In this document: piece by piece, positions 1-6,072 of the stretch
How the letters are laid out: every line of letters begins with the position of its first letter
How positions within the stretch are numbered: the first letter of the stretch is position 1
DNA from: Clostridia bacterium
GTDB lineage: Bacteria > Bacillota > Clostridia > Oscillospirales > Ruminococcaceae
Assembly (NCBI GenBank): GCA_003246805.1
Contig: QKDG01000200.1
Location: 1 to 16,868, forward strand
Length of the DNA stretch: 16,868 nt
Direction of reading: 5' to 3'
The notes under the pieces: model-generated
Database searches by the model: none
Seen by the model: the letters and a program-made list of their open reading frames with translations, nothing else
What the model was told of the DNA's origin: nothing
Position numbers and translations under genes: made by a program

Positions 1-1089
1 TCAAGCTCAGAAGCTTTCAACAGCTTTACAAAGGAAGCAACAATGATTTGCGCACAGATTACCTTAGGGGATACAGACAAAGAAGGTGTTGGGGCAAATA
101 CAAATTCACAAGAAAGTGGCGTTGAGGTAAAAACAGTGAGCGTAGTCTCTCAGGGGTCGTTGTGGAGTATTGAAATGGCACCGGAGGAAGTTGAAGTTTC
201 TATTCCTGCCAATAACGTGGAGCAGAGCAGCACGCAAGTTGCTCAGCAGTCAAATGAATTGCCTTATCCACAGTCAATAGAAGCAAACAGCGGTGTTATT
301 GAGAGAATTTCATTTGATGCCTATTCAGGGGCACAGTATATAAATTTTGCACAGGCAGGGCAGGTCAGAAACTGCACATCAGTACTGAATGATGTGTTGA
401 TAGCAGAAAGCAGCAAGCTGCCTGAATTTAAAATTGCATACAACAGCGAACCACAGGTGCTCATTATGCACACGCACACAACAGAGAGCTTTGAGCCTTA
501 TACAAGGGATTTTTATGACGCAAGCTTTAATTCAAGAACAACAGACAATACTAAGAATGTCGTAGCGGTAGGCAACGAAATAGAAGAACAGCTTAAAGCT
601 GCGGGAATAGGTGTAATACATGATACAACCGTTCATGATTACCCTTCCTATAATGGCTCATATCAAAGAAGTGAAATAACCGTGAAGAATATTCTTGCGC
701 AGTATCCTTCTATAAAAATTGTGCTTGATGTCCACAGGGATGCGATTCAGGGGGATGACGGAATAAGAAAAGCCCCTGTTGCAACAATTGATGGCAAACA
801 GGCGGCTCAGATAATGATTATTTCAGGCTGTGATGACGGAACAATGGGAATGCCAGATTATTTGCAGAATTTCAGATTTGCATCACTTGTCCAGCAACAG
901 TTAGAGGGGGATTATCCAGGGTTAACACGGCCGATACTTTTTGATTACAGAAAATACAATCAGCACCTGACGACAGGTTCAATTCTGCTTGAAATGGGCT
1001 CACACGGGAACTCGCTTGAAGAAGCATTGTACAGTGGTGAGCTAATGGGCAAAGCACTTGTAAAAGCTCTTGAAAAAATAAAGGAATAA
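1..1089 (+). CDS. spoIIP: Stage II sporulation protein P (SpoIIP), 5' end missing
   Basis: SpoIIP is a cell-wall amidase/endopeptidase that works with SpoIID and SpoIIM at the engulfing septum of the sporangium. The frame is open from base 1, with 362 residues visible. The family's N-terminal membrane anchor is not seen, so the gene probably begins outside the window. An ATG at 43 has a passable AAAGGAAG upstream, but a start there would leave a protein without an export signal. The first 130 or so visible residues are a low-complexity linker rich in Ser, Gln and Glu. The catalytic domain follows, with HTHTTESF (about residues 157-164), DVHRDA (about 243-248) and QHLTTGSILLEMGSHGNS near the C-terminus. 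These match the metal-binding His/Glu motifs of the SpoIIP/amidase_3-like fold. No terminator is visible in the 23 bases before the convergent gene. Confidence 0.9.
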   Translation, partial: SSSEAFNSFTKEATMICAQITLGDTDKEGVGANTNSQESGVEVKTVSVVSQGSLWSIEMAPEEVEVSIPANNVEQSSTQVAQQSNELPYPQSIEANSGVIERISFDAYSGAQYINFAQAGQVRNCTSVLNDVLIAESSKLPEFKIAYNSEPQVLIMHTHTTESFEPYTRDFYDASFNSRTTDNTKNVVAVGNEIEEQLKAAGIGVIHDTTVHDYPSYNGSYQRSEITVKNILAQYPSIKIVLDVHRDAIQGDDGIRKAPVATIDGKQAAQIMIISGCDDGTMGMPDYLQNFRFASLVQQQLEGDYPGLTRPILFDYRKYNQHLTTGSILLEMGSHGNSLEEALYSGELMGKALVKALEKIKE

Positions 1090-1112
1090 TATACATATTA
1101 ATATTAAGATGA

Positions 1113-1829
1113 TTAAAATCTGCGTGTATTGTTAAGATTGCCTCTTTTATTTGATTTCACTGGCTTGCTGGCAAGAGCCATAAGTTGTTCGTGATATTTA
1201 TTCCGGCGGTCAAGGCGTGCCTTTTGTGATAAAGAGGCGCGCCTTACTGCTTTTATAAACCTTGATGAATTCATAAAGATATCAGGCACAGCAACTTTAT
1301 TTGTTGTCGAAGTACAGTTATAGTCATACCACCAAACATCAAAAGAAATATCAGTTTTGCCCTTGCCGTAATAAAGCCTTTCAGCTTTATCATGAATATA
1401 TCTCGCATTGCTGTTTATTACAATATTGTTTTTGTGGATACTGATATCAACGATATCTGAAAGCTTTATGACATACAGTGATTTGTAATATACAGGACGA
1501 AACTTTTTTAATATTGCCTGGCTGAACACGCTAATAACGAGCGTGTTTGAATATATTTCAGCAAAGGTGTTGATTTTATGTGCTTTAATCAGCAATATAG
1601 AATATACGATAACCCCTGCAAGAAGAATCAGTGTAAGAGTAATTCCAACATATAAAATTTTAACAATCAGCTCATTGGCAGCATAGTTATAGAAAATACT
1701 GTTGTTCACCCAATATAAAGCATAGACAACAACATTGAACTGAAAAAAAGGAATAAGAACAGCAAGAAACCGAGCACGCAGGATTCTAACTTGCTTCTTT
1801 TTGTCAAAACTGATATACAAATCAAACAA
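1113..1829 (-). CDS. Unrecognised membrane protein with two helices and a soluble C-terminal domain
   Basis: I do not recognise this 238-residue protein. Two hydrophobic helices are visible, at about residues 21-41 and 56-81, followed by a polar domain with beta-rich stretches (KLSDIVDISIHKNNIVINS, about 122-140) and a strongly basic tail (about 195-238). Helices followed by a small beta domain recall bacterial PH-like/YcxB-like proteins, but this is only a resemblance. No ATG exists near the front. The frame opens with TTG at 1829, yet the AGAAAGG ribosome site lies only one base before it. A TTG at 1820 (residue 4) sits about 10 bases from that site and is the better start. The basic tail suggests a cytoplasmic C-terminus. 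It diverges from the PilZ operon and shares its regulatory gap. Confidence 0.6.
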   Translation of the reverse strand: MFDLYISFDKKKQVRILRARFLAVLIPFFQFNVVVYALYWVNNSIFYNYAANELIVKILYVGITLTLILLAGVIVYSILLIKAHKINTFAEIYSNTLVISVFSQAILKKFRPVYYKSLYVIKLSDIVDISIHKNNIVINSNARYIHDKAERLYYGKGKTDISFDVWWYDYNCTSTTNKVAVPDIFMNSSRFIKAVRRASLSQKARLDRRNKYHEQLMALASKPVKSNKRGNLNNTRRF

Positions 1830-1870
1830 ACCTTTCTGTAATTCAAATTTTGCGTAAAATAGAATAACTC

Positions 1871-1894
1871 AAAATATTTCCCGGGGAATATTTT
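1871..1894. promoter_or_regulatory. 24-bp near-perfect palindrome, possible operator
   Basis: An AAAATATT arm and its complement flank a CCCGGG centre, with a single mismatched pair (1879/1886). It lies in the AT-rich gap between two divergent genes, downstream of the likely minus-strand -10 box and overlapping a TTGAAA on the plus strand. A GC-rich centre in such AT-rich DNA stands out. This fits a binding site for a dimeric repressor; the regulator is unknown. Confidence 0.4.
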
Positions 1895-1916
1895 TGAAAC
1901 AATCAGCACTAAAACT

Positions 1917-1950
1917 ATTATATAATACTGTACTAAATATGTATATACAA
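1917..1950 (-). promoter_or_regulatory. Likely sigma-A promoter of the membrane-protein gene
   Basis: On the minus strand, TTGTAT (1950-1945), a 17-base spacer and TATTAT (1927-1922) are visible. Overlapping it is a second reading: TATACA (1945-1940), 17 bases, TATAAT (1922-1917). Both point at the minus-strand gene starting at about 1829/1820. The 24-bp palindrome lies about 25 bases downstream. Confidence 0.5.
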
Positions 1951-2011
1951 AATAAGCCATATTCAAAAAAAGGAAGAAAATAATTTAACAGTTATATTAA
2001 TACTAATTCTG

Positions 2012-2057
2012 TTGAAAAGTTTGCTTATATGATATATAATAAATAAGTATCATATAA
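2012..2057 (+). promoter_or_regulatory. Promoter of the PilZ-ParA-ComFB operon with an inverted repeat around the -10 box
   Basis: TTGAAA (2012-2017), a 17-base spacer and a consensus TATAAT (2035-2040) form a good vegetative promoter, with the start of transcription near 2047. Perfect 10-bp arms, TTATATGATA (2025-2034) and TATCATATAA (2048-2057), flank the -10 box with a 13-base gap. A dimeric regulator bound to both arms would cover the -10 box and the start site, so repression is the likely effect. The protein that binds is unknown. Confidence 0.65.
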
Positions 2058-2091
2058 ACATTAAATCAATATTAATAAAGGGGTTCCGTGT

Positions 2092-2754
2092 ATGATAGAT
2101 AAGCACAAGATAATAAAGGTTGATGTTTTTAACAGCAAAAACCATCTTCTTTTATCCTCTGATGAGTTTAATGTTATACGACATGAGAATGACAGACAGC
2201 AAACAATCTCAATAACAATAAAACCAGAGGGAAGTGTAGAACTTAAAAAAGGCACTAAGGTTGAGGTTGTTTTTTATTATATCAATGGTGACAGAACCAA
2301 ATATGATACAAAAACAGATGTTTGCACAGAATATCAGCTGAATATAACCATAGGCAGCGATTTTGATGTTCTCAAAGAGAGGCGACGTTTTTATAAATTA
2401 AAGGCAGATATTGATTCAAAAATTGTAATAATCAATATTGATGGCTATGATACAGTTCTTGAAGAACCTATAATATGCACTATCAGGGATATCAATATAG
2501 GTGGAATTTATATGGAATGTGAGAGCATATTCAAGGTGTCGGATGTTTTTGTTATGCATTTTGAGCTTTTGGGGAAGAAGCTGAATTTAACAACAAAGGT
2601 TTTAAGGTTAAAAATAAATCCAGGCAGATTACAGGGATATGGCTGCTGCTTTATAAACAACAAGCCATCTGAGGAAGAAGTAATTGCGAGATTTATTAAT
2701 CATATCCAGCGGGAAAGAATGGAATCTATAAAAAATAAAATAAAATCAAGATAG
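2092..2754 (+). CDS. PilZ-domain protein, putative c-di-GMP receptor with altered motif residues
   Basis: This 220-residue cytoplasmic protein has an N-terminal beta-rich part (about 1-90, PilZN/YcgR-N-like) and a PilZ domain (about 95-205). PilZ domains bind cyclic di-GMP through an RxxxR motif and a D/NxSxxG motif. Here the first reads RRFYK (98-102), with Lys replacing the last Arg. The second reads DINIGG (133-138), with Asn in place of Ser. GYGCCFI (182-188) matches the closing strand. Both changes are conservative, so binding may be retained or weakened. YcgR-like proteins act on flagellar motors or surface machinery, but no flagellar gene is in view. The start is an ATG after AAAGGGG. 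It leads a three-gene operon and parA begins 25 bases downstream. Confidence 0.85.
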   Translation: MIDKHKIIKVDVFNSKNHLLLSSDEFNVIRHENDRQQTISITIKPEGSVELKKGTKVEVVFYYINGDRTKYDTKTDVCTEYQLNITIGSDFDVLKERRRFYKLKADIDSKIVIINIDGYDTVLEEPIICTIRDINIGGIYMECESIFKVSDVFVMHFELLGKKLNLTTKVLRLKINPGRLQGYGCCFINNKPSEEEVIARFINHIQRERMESIKNKIKSR

Positions 2755-2779
2755 TCACTTGGTTTTGTTTGGAGGATAT

Positions 2780-3556
2780 ATGGCAAAAATTATTGCTTTT
2801 ACAAACCAGAAGGGCGGAGTAGGAAAAACAACAACAGCCGCCGCTTTTTGTGGGGGGCTTGCTTTAAAAGGATTTAAGGTTCTTGCAATTGATTTAGACC
2901 CTCAGGGGAATTTATCGTTTACGCTTGGAGCAAGTGATGATGGATACACAATACACGATGTCCTGCTTGGTAAAATCCCTATTCATGAAGCTATTCAGAC
3001 AACAAAAAACTGTGATGTAATATCTTCAAACATACTTTTGAGTGGACTTGAGCTTGAGCTTACCTCTGTTGGAAGAGAATATGTATTGAGGGACAAGCTT
3101 GCAAGCCTGATGAAATTCTATGATTATATAATAATAGATACTCCTCCGGCACTTAGTATATTGACGATAAATTCATATACTGCCTGTAATGACCTTATCA
3201 TTCCAATGACACCAGAAATACTCAGCTTGCAGGGGATTTCACAGTTAAAGGACACTATAATAGCTGTAAAAAAATACTATAACAACGCCCTTACAGTAAA
3301 AGGAATACTTTTAACAAGATATAATGAGCATATGACCTTGACAACTGAGGTTGAGGAGCTTGTAACGATTGTAGCAAGGCAGATGGGAAGCAAGGTGTTA
3401 AATGCAAAAATATCCGTCAGCATTTCTGCTGCTGAGTCACCTGCTCACAAAATGTCGGTAATAAAATATGCTCCTCGTTCCAAGGCGGCAAAGGACTATA
3501 TGCAGGCAATTGAAGAGATTTATGGGGAGGATTTTGATGGCGAAGAAAACTCATAA
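2780..3556 (+). CDS. ParA/Soj-type ATPase
   Basis: This is a 258-residue P-loop ATPase of the ParA/MinD superfamily. The deviant Walker A motif KGGVGKTT spans residues 11-18 and carries the signature lysine at 11. The Walker A' motif is DLDPQGN and the Walker B motif IIIDTPP. Such proteins dimerise with ATP and position chromosomes, plasmids or protein complexes on DNA or membrane. The start is the ATG at 2780 behind GGAGG (2771-2775); the frame also contains an upstream TTG that lacks a site. No ParB or parS site is visible next to it. The genes on either side are a PilZ protein and a ComFB-domain protein, so a role in positioning a surface or competence-type complex is more likely than plain chromosome partition. 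That role is inference. The 3' end overlaps the next gene by 20 bases. Confidence 0.9.
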   Translation: MAKIIAFTNQKGGVGKTTTAAAFCGGLALKGFKVLAIDLDPQGNLSFTLGASDDGYTIHDVLLGKIPIHEAIQTTKNCDVISSNILLSGLELELTSVGREYVLRDKLASLMKFYDYIIIDTPPALSILTINSYTACNDLIIPMTPEILSLQGISQLKDTIIAVKKYYNNALTVKGILLTRYNEHMTLTTEVEELVTIVARQMGSKVLNAKISVSISAAESPAHKMSVIKYAPRSKAAKDYMQAIEEIYGEDFDGEENS

Positions 3557-3959
3557 AACGGCCCACGTGTTGAGGCTTATAGCTGATATAAGTGATACAA
3601 AAAAAGAAAACCCAATTATAAATGCCGAATTTAAGGATGAAATTATTTTAAAAAGGAATATAATAAGGGAAGAAATAATTGAAGCACCCACAGTAAAGGC
3701 AGTTGAAATCAACATAATTTCTGAGATTGTGAGTGAAAATCTTCCGTCTATTATTGAGCGCTTCAAATGCTGCGGATGCGAAAAATGTATTGCAAGGATG
3801 ACGGTTGAGGCACTAAATCATTTCCCTGCTCAATATGTATTCCCTGGCGAGAACAGTGAAGAAGAAATAGATACTATAAAGCAAAAATACAGGCCCGCTG
3901 TATTGTCGTTGCTTGTAAGGCTTGCATTAAAGCACAAGAGCAGCCCCATACACAAATAA
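3537..3959 (+). CDS. ComFB-domain protein
   Basis: This 140-residue protein has a variable, charged N-terminal part (1-58) and a C-terminal domain (about 59-135) that I match to the late-competence ComFB family. The match rests on helix SEIVSENLPSIIERF, the Cys cluster CCGCEKC (78-84), then MTVEALNHFPAQYVFPGE. The cysteines would bind zinc, as in Bacillus ComFB. Members of this family from cyanobacteria have been reported as cyclic dinucleotide receptors, which makes the PilZ gene two places upstream notable. The start is the ATG at 3537 with GGGGAGG just before it, inside the end of parA. The overlap implies translational coupling. It is the last gene of the operon, followed at once by a terminator. 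Confidence 0.75.
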   Translation: MAKKTHKTAHVLRLIADISDTKKENPIINAEFKDEIILKRNIIREEIIEAPTVKAVEINIISEIVSENLPSIIERFKCCGCEKCIARMTVEALNHFPAQYVFPGENSEEEIDTIKQKYRPAVLSLLVRLALKHKSSPIHK

Positions 3960-3960
3960 A

Positions 3961-3990
3961 AATCTCCCTGAATCATCAGGGAGATTTTTT
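3961..3990. terminator. Bidirectional intrinsic terminator
   Basis: A perfect 11-bp stem (3961-3971 with 3976-3986) has a 4-base loop, with T's on the right and A's on the left. It ends both the ComFB operon (plus) and the NUDIX gene (minus), whose stop codons lie within a few bases on either side. Confidence 0.93.
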
Positions 3991-4393
3991 AGTTAATAGC
4001 AGATTTGGCTTTGTTTACAATACTTCTGTCATTTTCGTAAGTCAGAATAGATAAAGCGTGGCCGATTTCTACCCAGCGGATTTCTGATACTTCTTCCTCC
4101 TGAGGCACAAAATCATAGTTTTTTGCTTTTGCGATAAAATATACAACAACCTTGCTTGTATCCTTTTTTGGGGAATAGCAGACAGTCTCACGGAAGGTTG
4201 GGTCTACAATTACATCAATACCTGTTTCTTCTTTTATTTCACGCTGTGCGGTCTCAATTTCACTTTCGTTATCTTCCACATGCCCTTTTGGGAAAGACCA
4301 ATGCCCGCTGTTTACGTGCTTTATCAAAAGAATTTCAGTATTACCATGATGTTTTCTGTAAACAATAGCGCCACATGACTTTTCGTTTATCAT
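3989..4393 (-). CDS. NUDIX hydrolase, diadenosine-tetraphosphatase-like
   Basis: This 134-residue NUDIX protein hydrolyses a nucleoside diphosphate linked to some other group. The complete NUDIX box runs from Gly37 to Ile59 (G-x5-E-x7-RE-x2-EE-x-G-I, read as GHVEDNE...REIKEETGI). The SGHWSFPKGHVE lead-in and the short length resemble bacterial Ap4A pyrophosphatases, but the substrate cannot be read from sequence. Two ATGs are close together. The one at 4399 is only about 2 bases from the AGAAAGGA site, while the one at 4393 is about 8 bases away and is preferred. An upstream extension of the frame has no start signal. The gene has its own extended -10 promoter and the shared terminator lies directly after its stop. 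Confidence 0.88.
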   Translation of the reverse strand: MINEKSCGAIVYRKHHGNTEILLIKHVNSGHWSFPKGHVEDNESEIETAQREIKEETGIDVIVDPTFRETVCYSPKKDTSKVVVYFIAKAKNYDFVPQEEEVSEIRWVEIGHALSILTYENDRSIVNKAKSAIN

Positions 4394-4430
4394 TGGCATA
4401 TTCCTTTCTTGATTATGATATATCAAAGCT

Positions 4431-4459
4431 ATTATATCATAAAAACAGGAAAATGTCTT
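4431..4459 (-). promoter_or_regulatory. Extended -10 promoter of the NUDIX gene
   Basis: On the minus strand, AAGACA (4459-4454), a 17-base spacer and a consensus TATAAT (4436-4431) preceded by TGA give an extended -10 element. Transcription would start near 4424, about 30 bases before the gene. Confidence 0.65.
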
Positions 4460-4485
4460 TACTTTTACACACAAAAATTTAAAAA

Positions 4486-4671
4486 CTAAAAAAATCTGCT
4501 TTGTATTTCTGCTACAAGCTTGTTTTTGCATGAATTGTATATGAAATTACATTCATATTTGTTCAGGCATTTATAGCATATAGAGTCGGAAGAATCGACA
4601 GTTTTTTCAATAGCAACGTTTTTTGACAGTACAGGGCAATACTGATGAATAAATGATTTATAAATCTCCAA
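4486..4671 (-). CDS. Small cysteine-rich hypothetical protein
   Basis: This 61-residue protein has six cysteines (CPVL, CYKC, ECNF and a final SCKN). The spacing would suit a metal site or disulfides. I recognise no family. Support for a real gene comes from its start signals: a TTG at 4671 lies 8 bases after GAGG, and a TTGCTA-17-CATAAT promoter sits just upstream. There is no membrane segment or signal peptide. It runs in the same direction as the NUDIX gene, with an 86-base gap that holds the NUDIX promoter and no clear terminator, so read-through is possible. Confidence 0.55.
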   Translation of the reverse strand: MEIYKSFIHQYCPVLSKNVAIEKTVDSSDSICYKCLNKYECNFIYNSCKNKLVAEIQSRFF

Positions 4672-4694
4672 GCAAATTACCTCTTTTCAAAAAT

Positions 4695-4723
4695 ATTATG
4701 TGCAGAAAATTTACAAATAGCAA
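4695..4723 (-). promoter_or_regulatory. Likely promoter of the small Cys-rich gene
   Basis: On the minus strand, TTGCTA (4723-4718), a 17-base spacer and CATAAT (4700-4695) are visible. They would give a very short 5' leader before the GAGG site and the TTG start at 4671. No comparably good vegetative promoter was seen on the plus strand for the divergent DUF2508-bofA pair. The best there is TTTACA (4710-4715), 18 bases, TGTAAT (4734-4739), and a sporulation sigma factor may be used instead. Confidence 0.45.
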
Positions 4724-4785
4724 TGTATAAAAATGTAATATTTGCCAATTAATGAAATATAATATATTAAGACGGAGGACAAACA

Positions 4786-5058
4786 ATGGAAGGAATAATA
4801 AATATATTCCAGCAGCAAACCAGGCAGGAAGAAAAGGCAAAAGCATTTGAAAGCACAAGGTTTGGCAAAGAGCTGATAAAAGATATAATCGAGGTAAAAA
4901 AACAAATACAGGATGCCCATACAAAATTTAATATGGTGAGCGAAGATGACCTTGTTGAAGCAGCTATTTATGAAGAAAGGGCATTAAAGGCAAAATATTC
5001 TTATCTGATATCCATTGCAAAAGAAAATAATGTGTGTTGTGAAATCATTTGCAAATAA
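4786..5058 (+). CDS. DUF2508 (YaaL-like) protein
   Basis: This is a 90-residue soluble, highly charged, helical protein. The stretch DDLVEAAIYEERALKAKYSYL (residues 48-68) and the following IAKENNV match the DUF2508 pattern, in which a conserved D-L-x-x-A-I-Y helix is followed by a Tyr/Leu-rich helix. In Bacillus subtilis the member of this family, YaaL, is encoded directly before bofA, and the same order is seen here. Its function is unknown. The start is an ATG 7 bases after GGAGG. bofA begins 26 bases downstream, so the two are probably co-transcribed. Confidence 0.7.
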   Translation: MEGIINIFQQQTRQEEKAKAFESTRFGKELIKDIIEVKKQIQDAHTKFNMVSEDDLVEAAIYEERALKAKYSYLISIAKENNVCCEIICK

Positions 5059-5084
5059 TAATATAAAAACAGAAAGGAACAGAA

Positions 5085-5336
5085 ATGACAGTTTTAATAG
5101 CGACGGGAATTCTTACAGGTTTGATAATGATAGCTTATTACCTTAAATCAGGCAAGCCATTCAAAAACGCCCTCAAAGGCATGATATCTGGGGCAGCTGC
5201 ACTGATTATTGTACACTTTTTTGGGAACAATATTGCTCTTGATATTGAATTGTCATTATTCAATACTTGTGTTTCACTGATACTTGGTGCCCCTGGTGTA
5301 GCATTGCTTGCGCTTGCAAGCGTAATACTTGTATAA
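5085..5336 (+). CDS. bofA: BofA, pro-sigma-K processing inhibitor family membrane protein
   Basis: This 83-residue membrane protein has three hydrophobic segments (about 2-19, 31-48 and 61-83). The C-terminal LFNTCVSLILGAPGVALLAL carries the family's conserved LG-x-PG-V motif. In Bacillus, BofA sits in the outer forespore membrane and holds the SpoIVFB protease inactive until pro-sigma-K should be cut. In clostridia lacking that pathway its role is unclear. Length and gene order (DUF2508 then bofA) agree with the family. The ATG follows AGAAAGGA by a normal distance. An intrinsic terminator starts two bases after the stop. Confidence 0.85.
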   Translation: MTVLIATGILTGLIMIAYYLKSGKPFKNALKGMISGAAALIIVHFFGNNIALDIELSLFNTCVSLILGAPGVALLALASVILV

Positions 5337-5337
5337 A

Positions 5338-5378
5338 CACAGAACGGGCCCTGACCGGAACCCGTTCTGTGCTTTTTT
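5338..5378 (+). terminator. Intrinsic terminator after bofA
   Basis: A perfect 11-bp stem (5338-5348 with 5361-5371) has a 12-base loop and is followed by a run of six T's. Confidence 0.92.
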
Positions 5379-5688
5379 ATGAAGAAATTTCCCTTATAGC
5401 AAAAAAATAAAAATAAAAAGTTTAAATACTTTTTATAAGGCATAAATAAGCCTTTATGAGAATTCTATTTATAAACAAATATGCAGATATCGCATAAAAT
5501 GCATATTTATAAATTAACATAGAAATAAATAAAAGTCTATGATTTTACGATAAATTTACTCAATATTTGTCATTAATAACAAATATTTTGAAAATGAATA
5601 AAAAAGATTATACAGTTAATAATATCTTTAAACGCATATGCGTTTGGGTTTGCAAAAAAACTTGCCGTTAAGGCAGGAGGTGTAAAAG
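5379..5688. other. AT-rich intergenic region before the DUF378 gene
   Basis: No coding frame is supported in these 310 bases. I see poly-A runs, a weak hairpin (AAGGC 5437-5441 with GCCTT 5450-5454), repeated GCATAT-type words, a perfect 16-bp palindrome (5630-5645) and a weak promoter reading (TTGAAA 5588-5593, 17 bases, TACAGT 5611-5616). A small stem, TGCC/GGCA, lies just before the AGGAGG site of the next gene. Confidence 0.5.
5630..5645. promoter_or_regulatory. Perfect 16-bp palindrome, possible operator
   Basis: AAACGCAT is followed directly by its reverse complement ATGCGTTT. It lies 44 bases before the DUF378 start, just downstream of the only promoter-like sequence seen, where a repressor would act. 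The regulator is unknown. Confidence 0.4.
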
Positions 5689-5895
5689 ATGTTAGACAGA
5701 ATTGCATTGTTCTTATTGATAGTTGGCGGTGTTAACTGGGGGTTGATTGGGATATTCCAGTTTGACCTGGTAGCATGGTTATTTGGCGGACAAAGCTCAG
5801 CTATCAGCAGAATTGTTTACACACTGGTTGGAATTTCAGCTCTTTGGTGTATATCATTATTCTTTAAAAACAACAGGCTTGTTGAAAACGAATAA
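5689..5895 (+). CDS. DUF378 family small membrane protein
   Basis: This 68-residue protein has two membrane helices: about 5-23, which carries GGVNWGLIGIF, and about 37-58. FQFDLVAWLFG and SRIVYTLVGISALW between and within them match the short DUF378 family found widely in bacteria. The function of that family is unknown. The start is an ATG 9 bases after AGGAGG. The gene stands alone between two long gaps and a structured element follows its 3' end. Confidence 0.85.
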   Translation: MLDRIALFLLIVGGVNWGLIGIFQFDLVAWLFGGQSSAISRIVYTLVGISALWCISLFFKNNRLVENE

Positions 5896-5931
5896 TAAAC
5901 AGCAAAACAGCAGATAATATCCGACAAAGGC

Positions 5932-6009
5932 ATAGGGGGCTTTAAAAAATTCCAGAATCAAAGAGCATGGGGTTTGCATAGGTTTTGGTATTTAAACAGA
6001 GCCTCCTAT
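5932..6009 (+). other. Long hairpin with G.U pairs after the DUF378 gene
   Basis: Three stems stack in order: 5932-5940 with 6001-6009 (9 pairs, one G.U), TTTAAA 5941-5946 with 5991-5996 after a 4-base bulge, and 5952-5959 with 5981-5988 (8 pairs, two G.U). All three G.U pairs would become A.C mismatches in a minus-strand RNA, so the structure suits plus-strand RNA. CTTTTGTT follows. It may be the transcript end of the DUF378 gene or a structured 3' element. It matches no RNA family I know. Confidence 0.5.
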
Positions 6010-6037
6010 CCTTTTGTTATAAAAATTAATAAAACTG

Positions 6038-6066
6038 TTGACTATTTTTTGATAGTATTGTATAAT
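6038..6066 (+). promoter_or_regulatory. Strong sigma-A promoter of a non-coding unit
   Basis: TTGACT (6038-6043), a 17-base spacer and a consensus TATAAT (6061-6066) are present, with a start expected near 6073. This is one of the best vegetative promoters in the window, yet no open frame with a ribosome site follows before the terminator at 6143-6169. Confidence 0.8.
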
Positions 6067-6072
6067 AGACAC

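Noticed and set aside
1706..1966. 86-residue hydrophobic frame on the minus strand
   Set aside because: It overlaps the start and promoter of the membrane-protein gene in another frame. Its hydrophobicity comes from T-rich DNA, and no ribosome site is seen.
2759..2780. TTG at 2759 as the parA start
   Set aside because: The GGAGG site lies downstream of it and is correctly spaced for the ATG at 2780, which gives the usual short ParA N-terminus.
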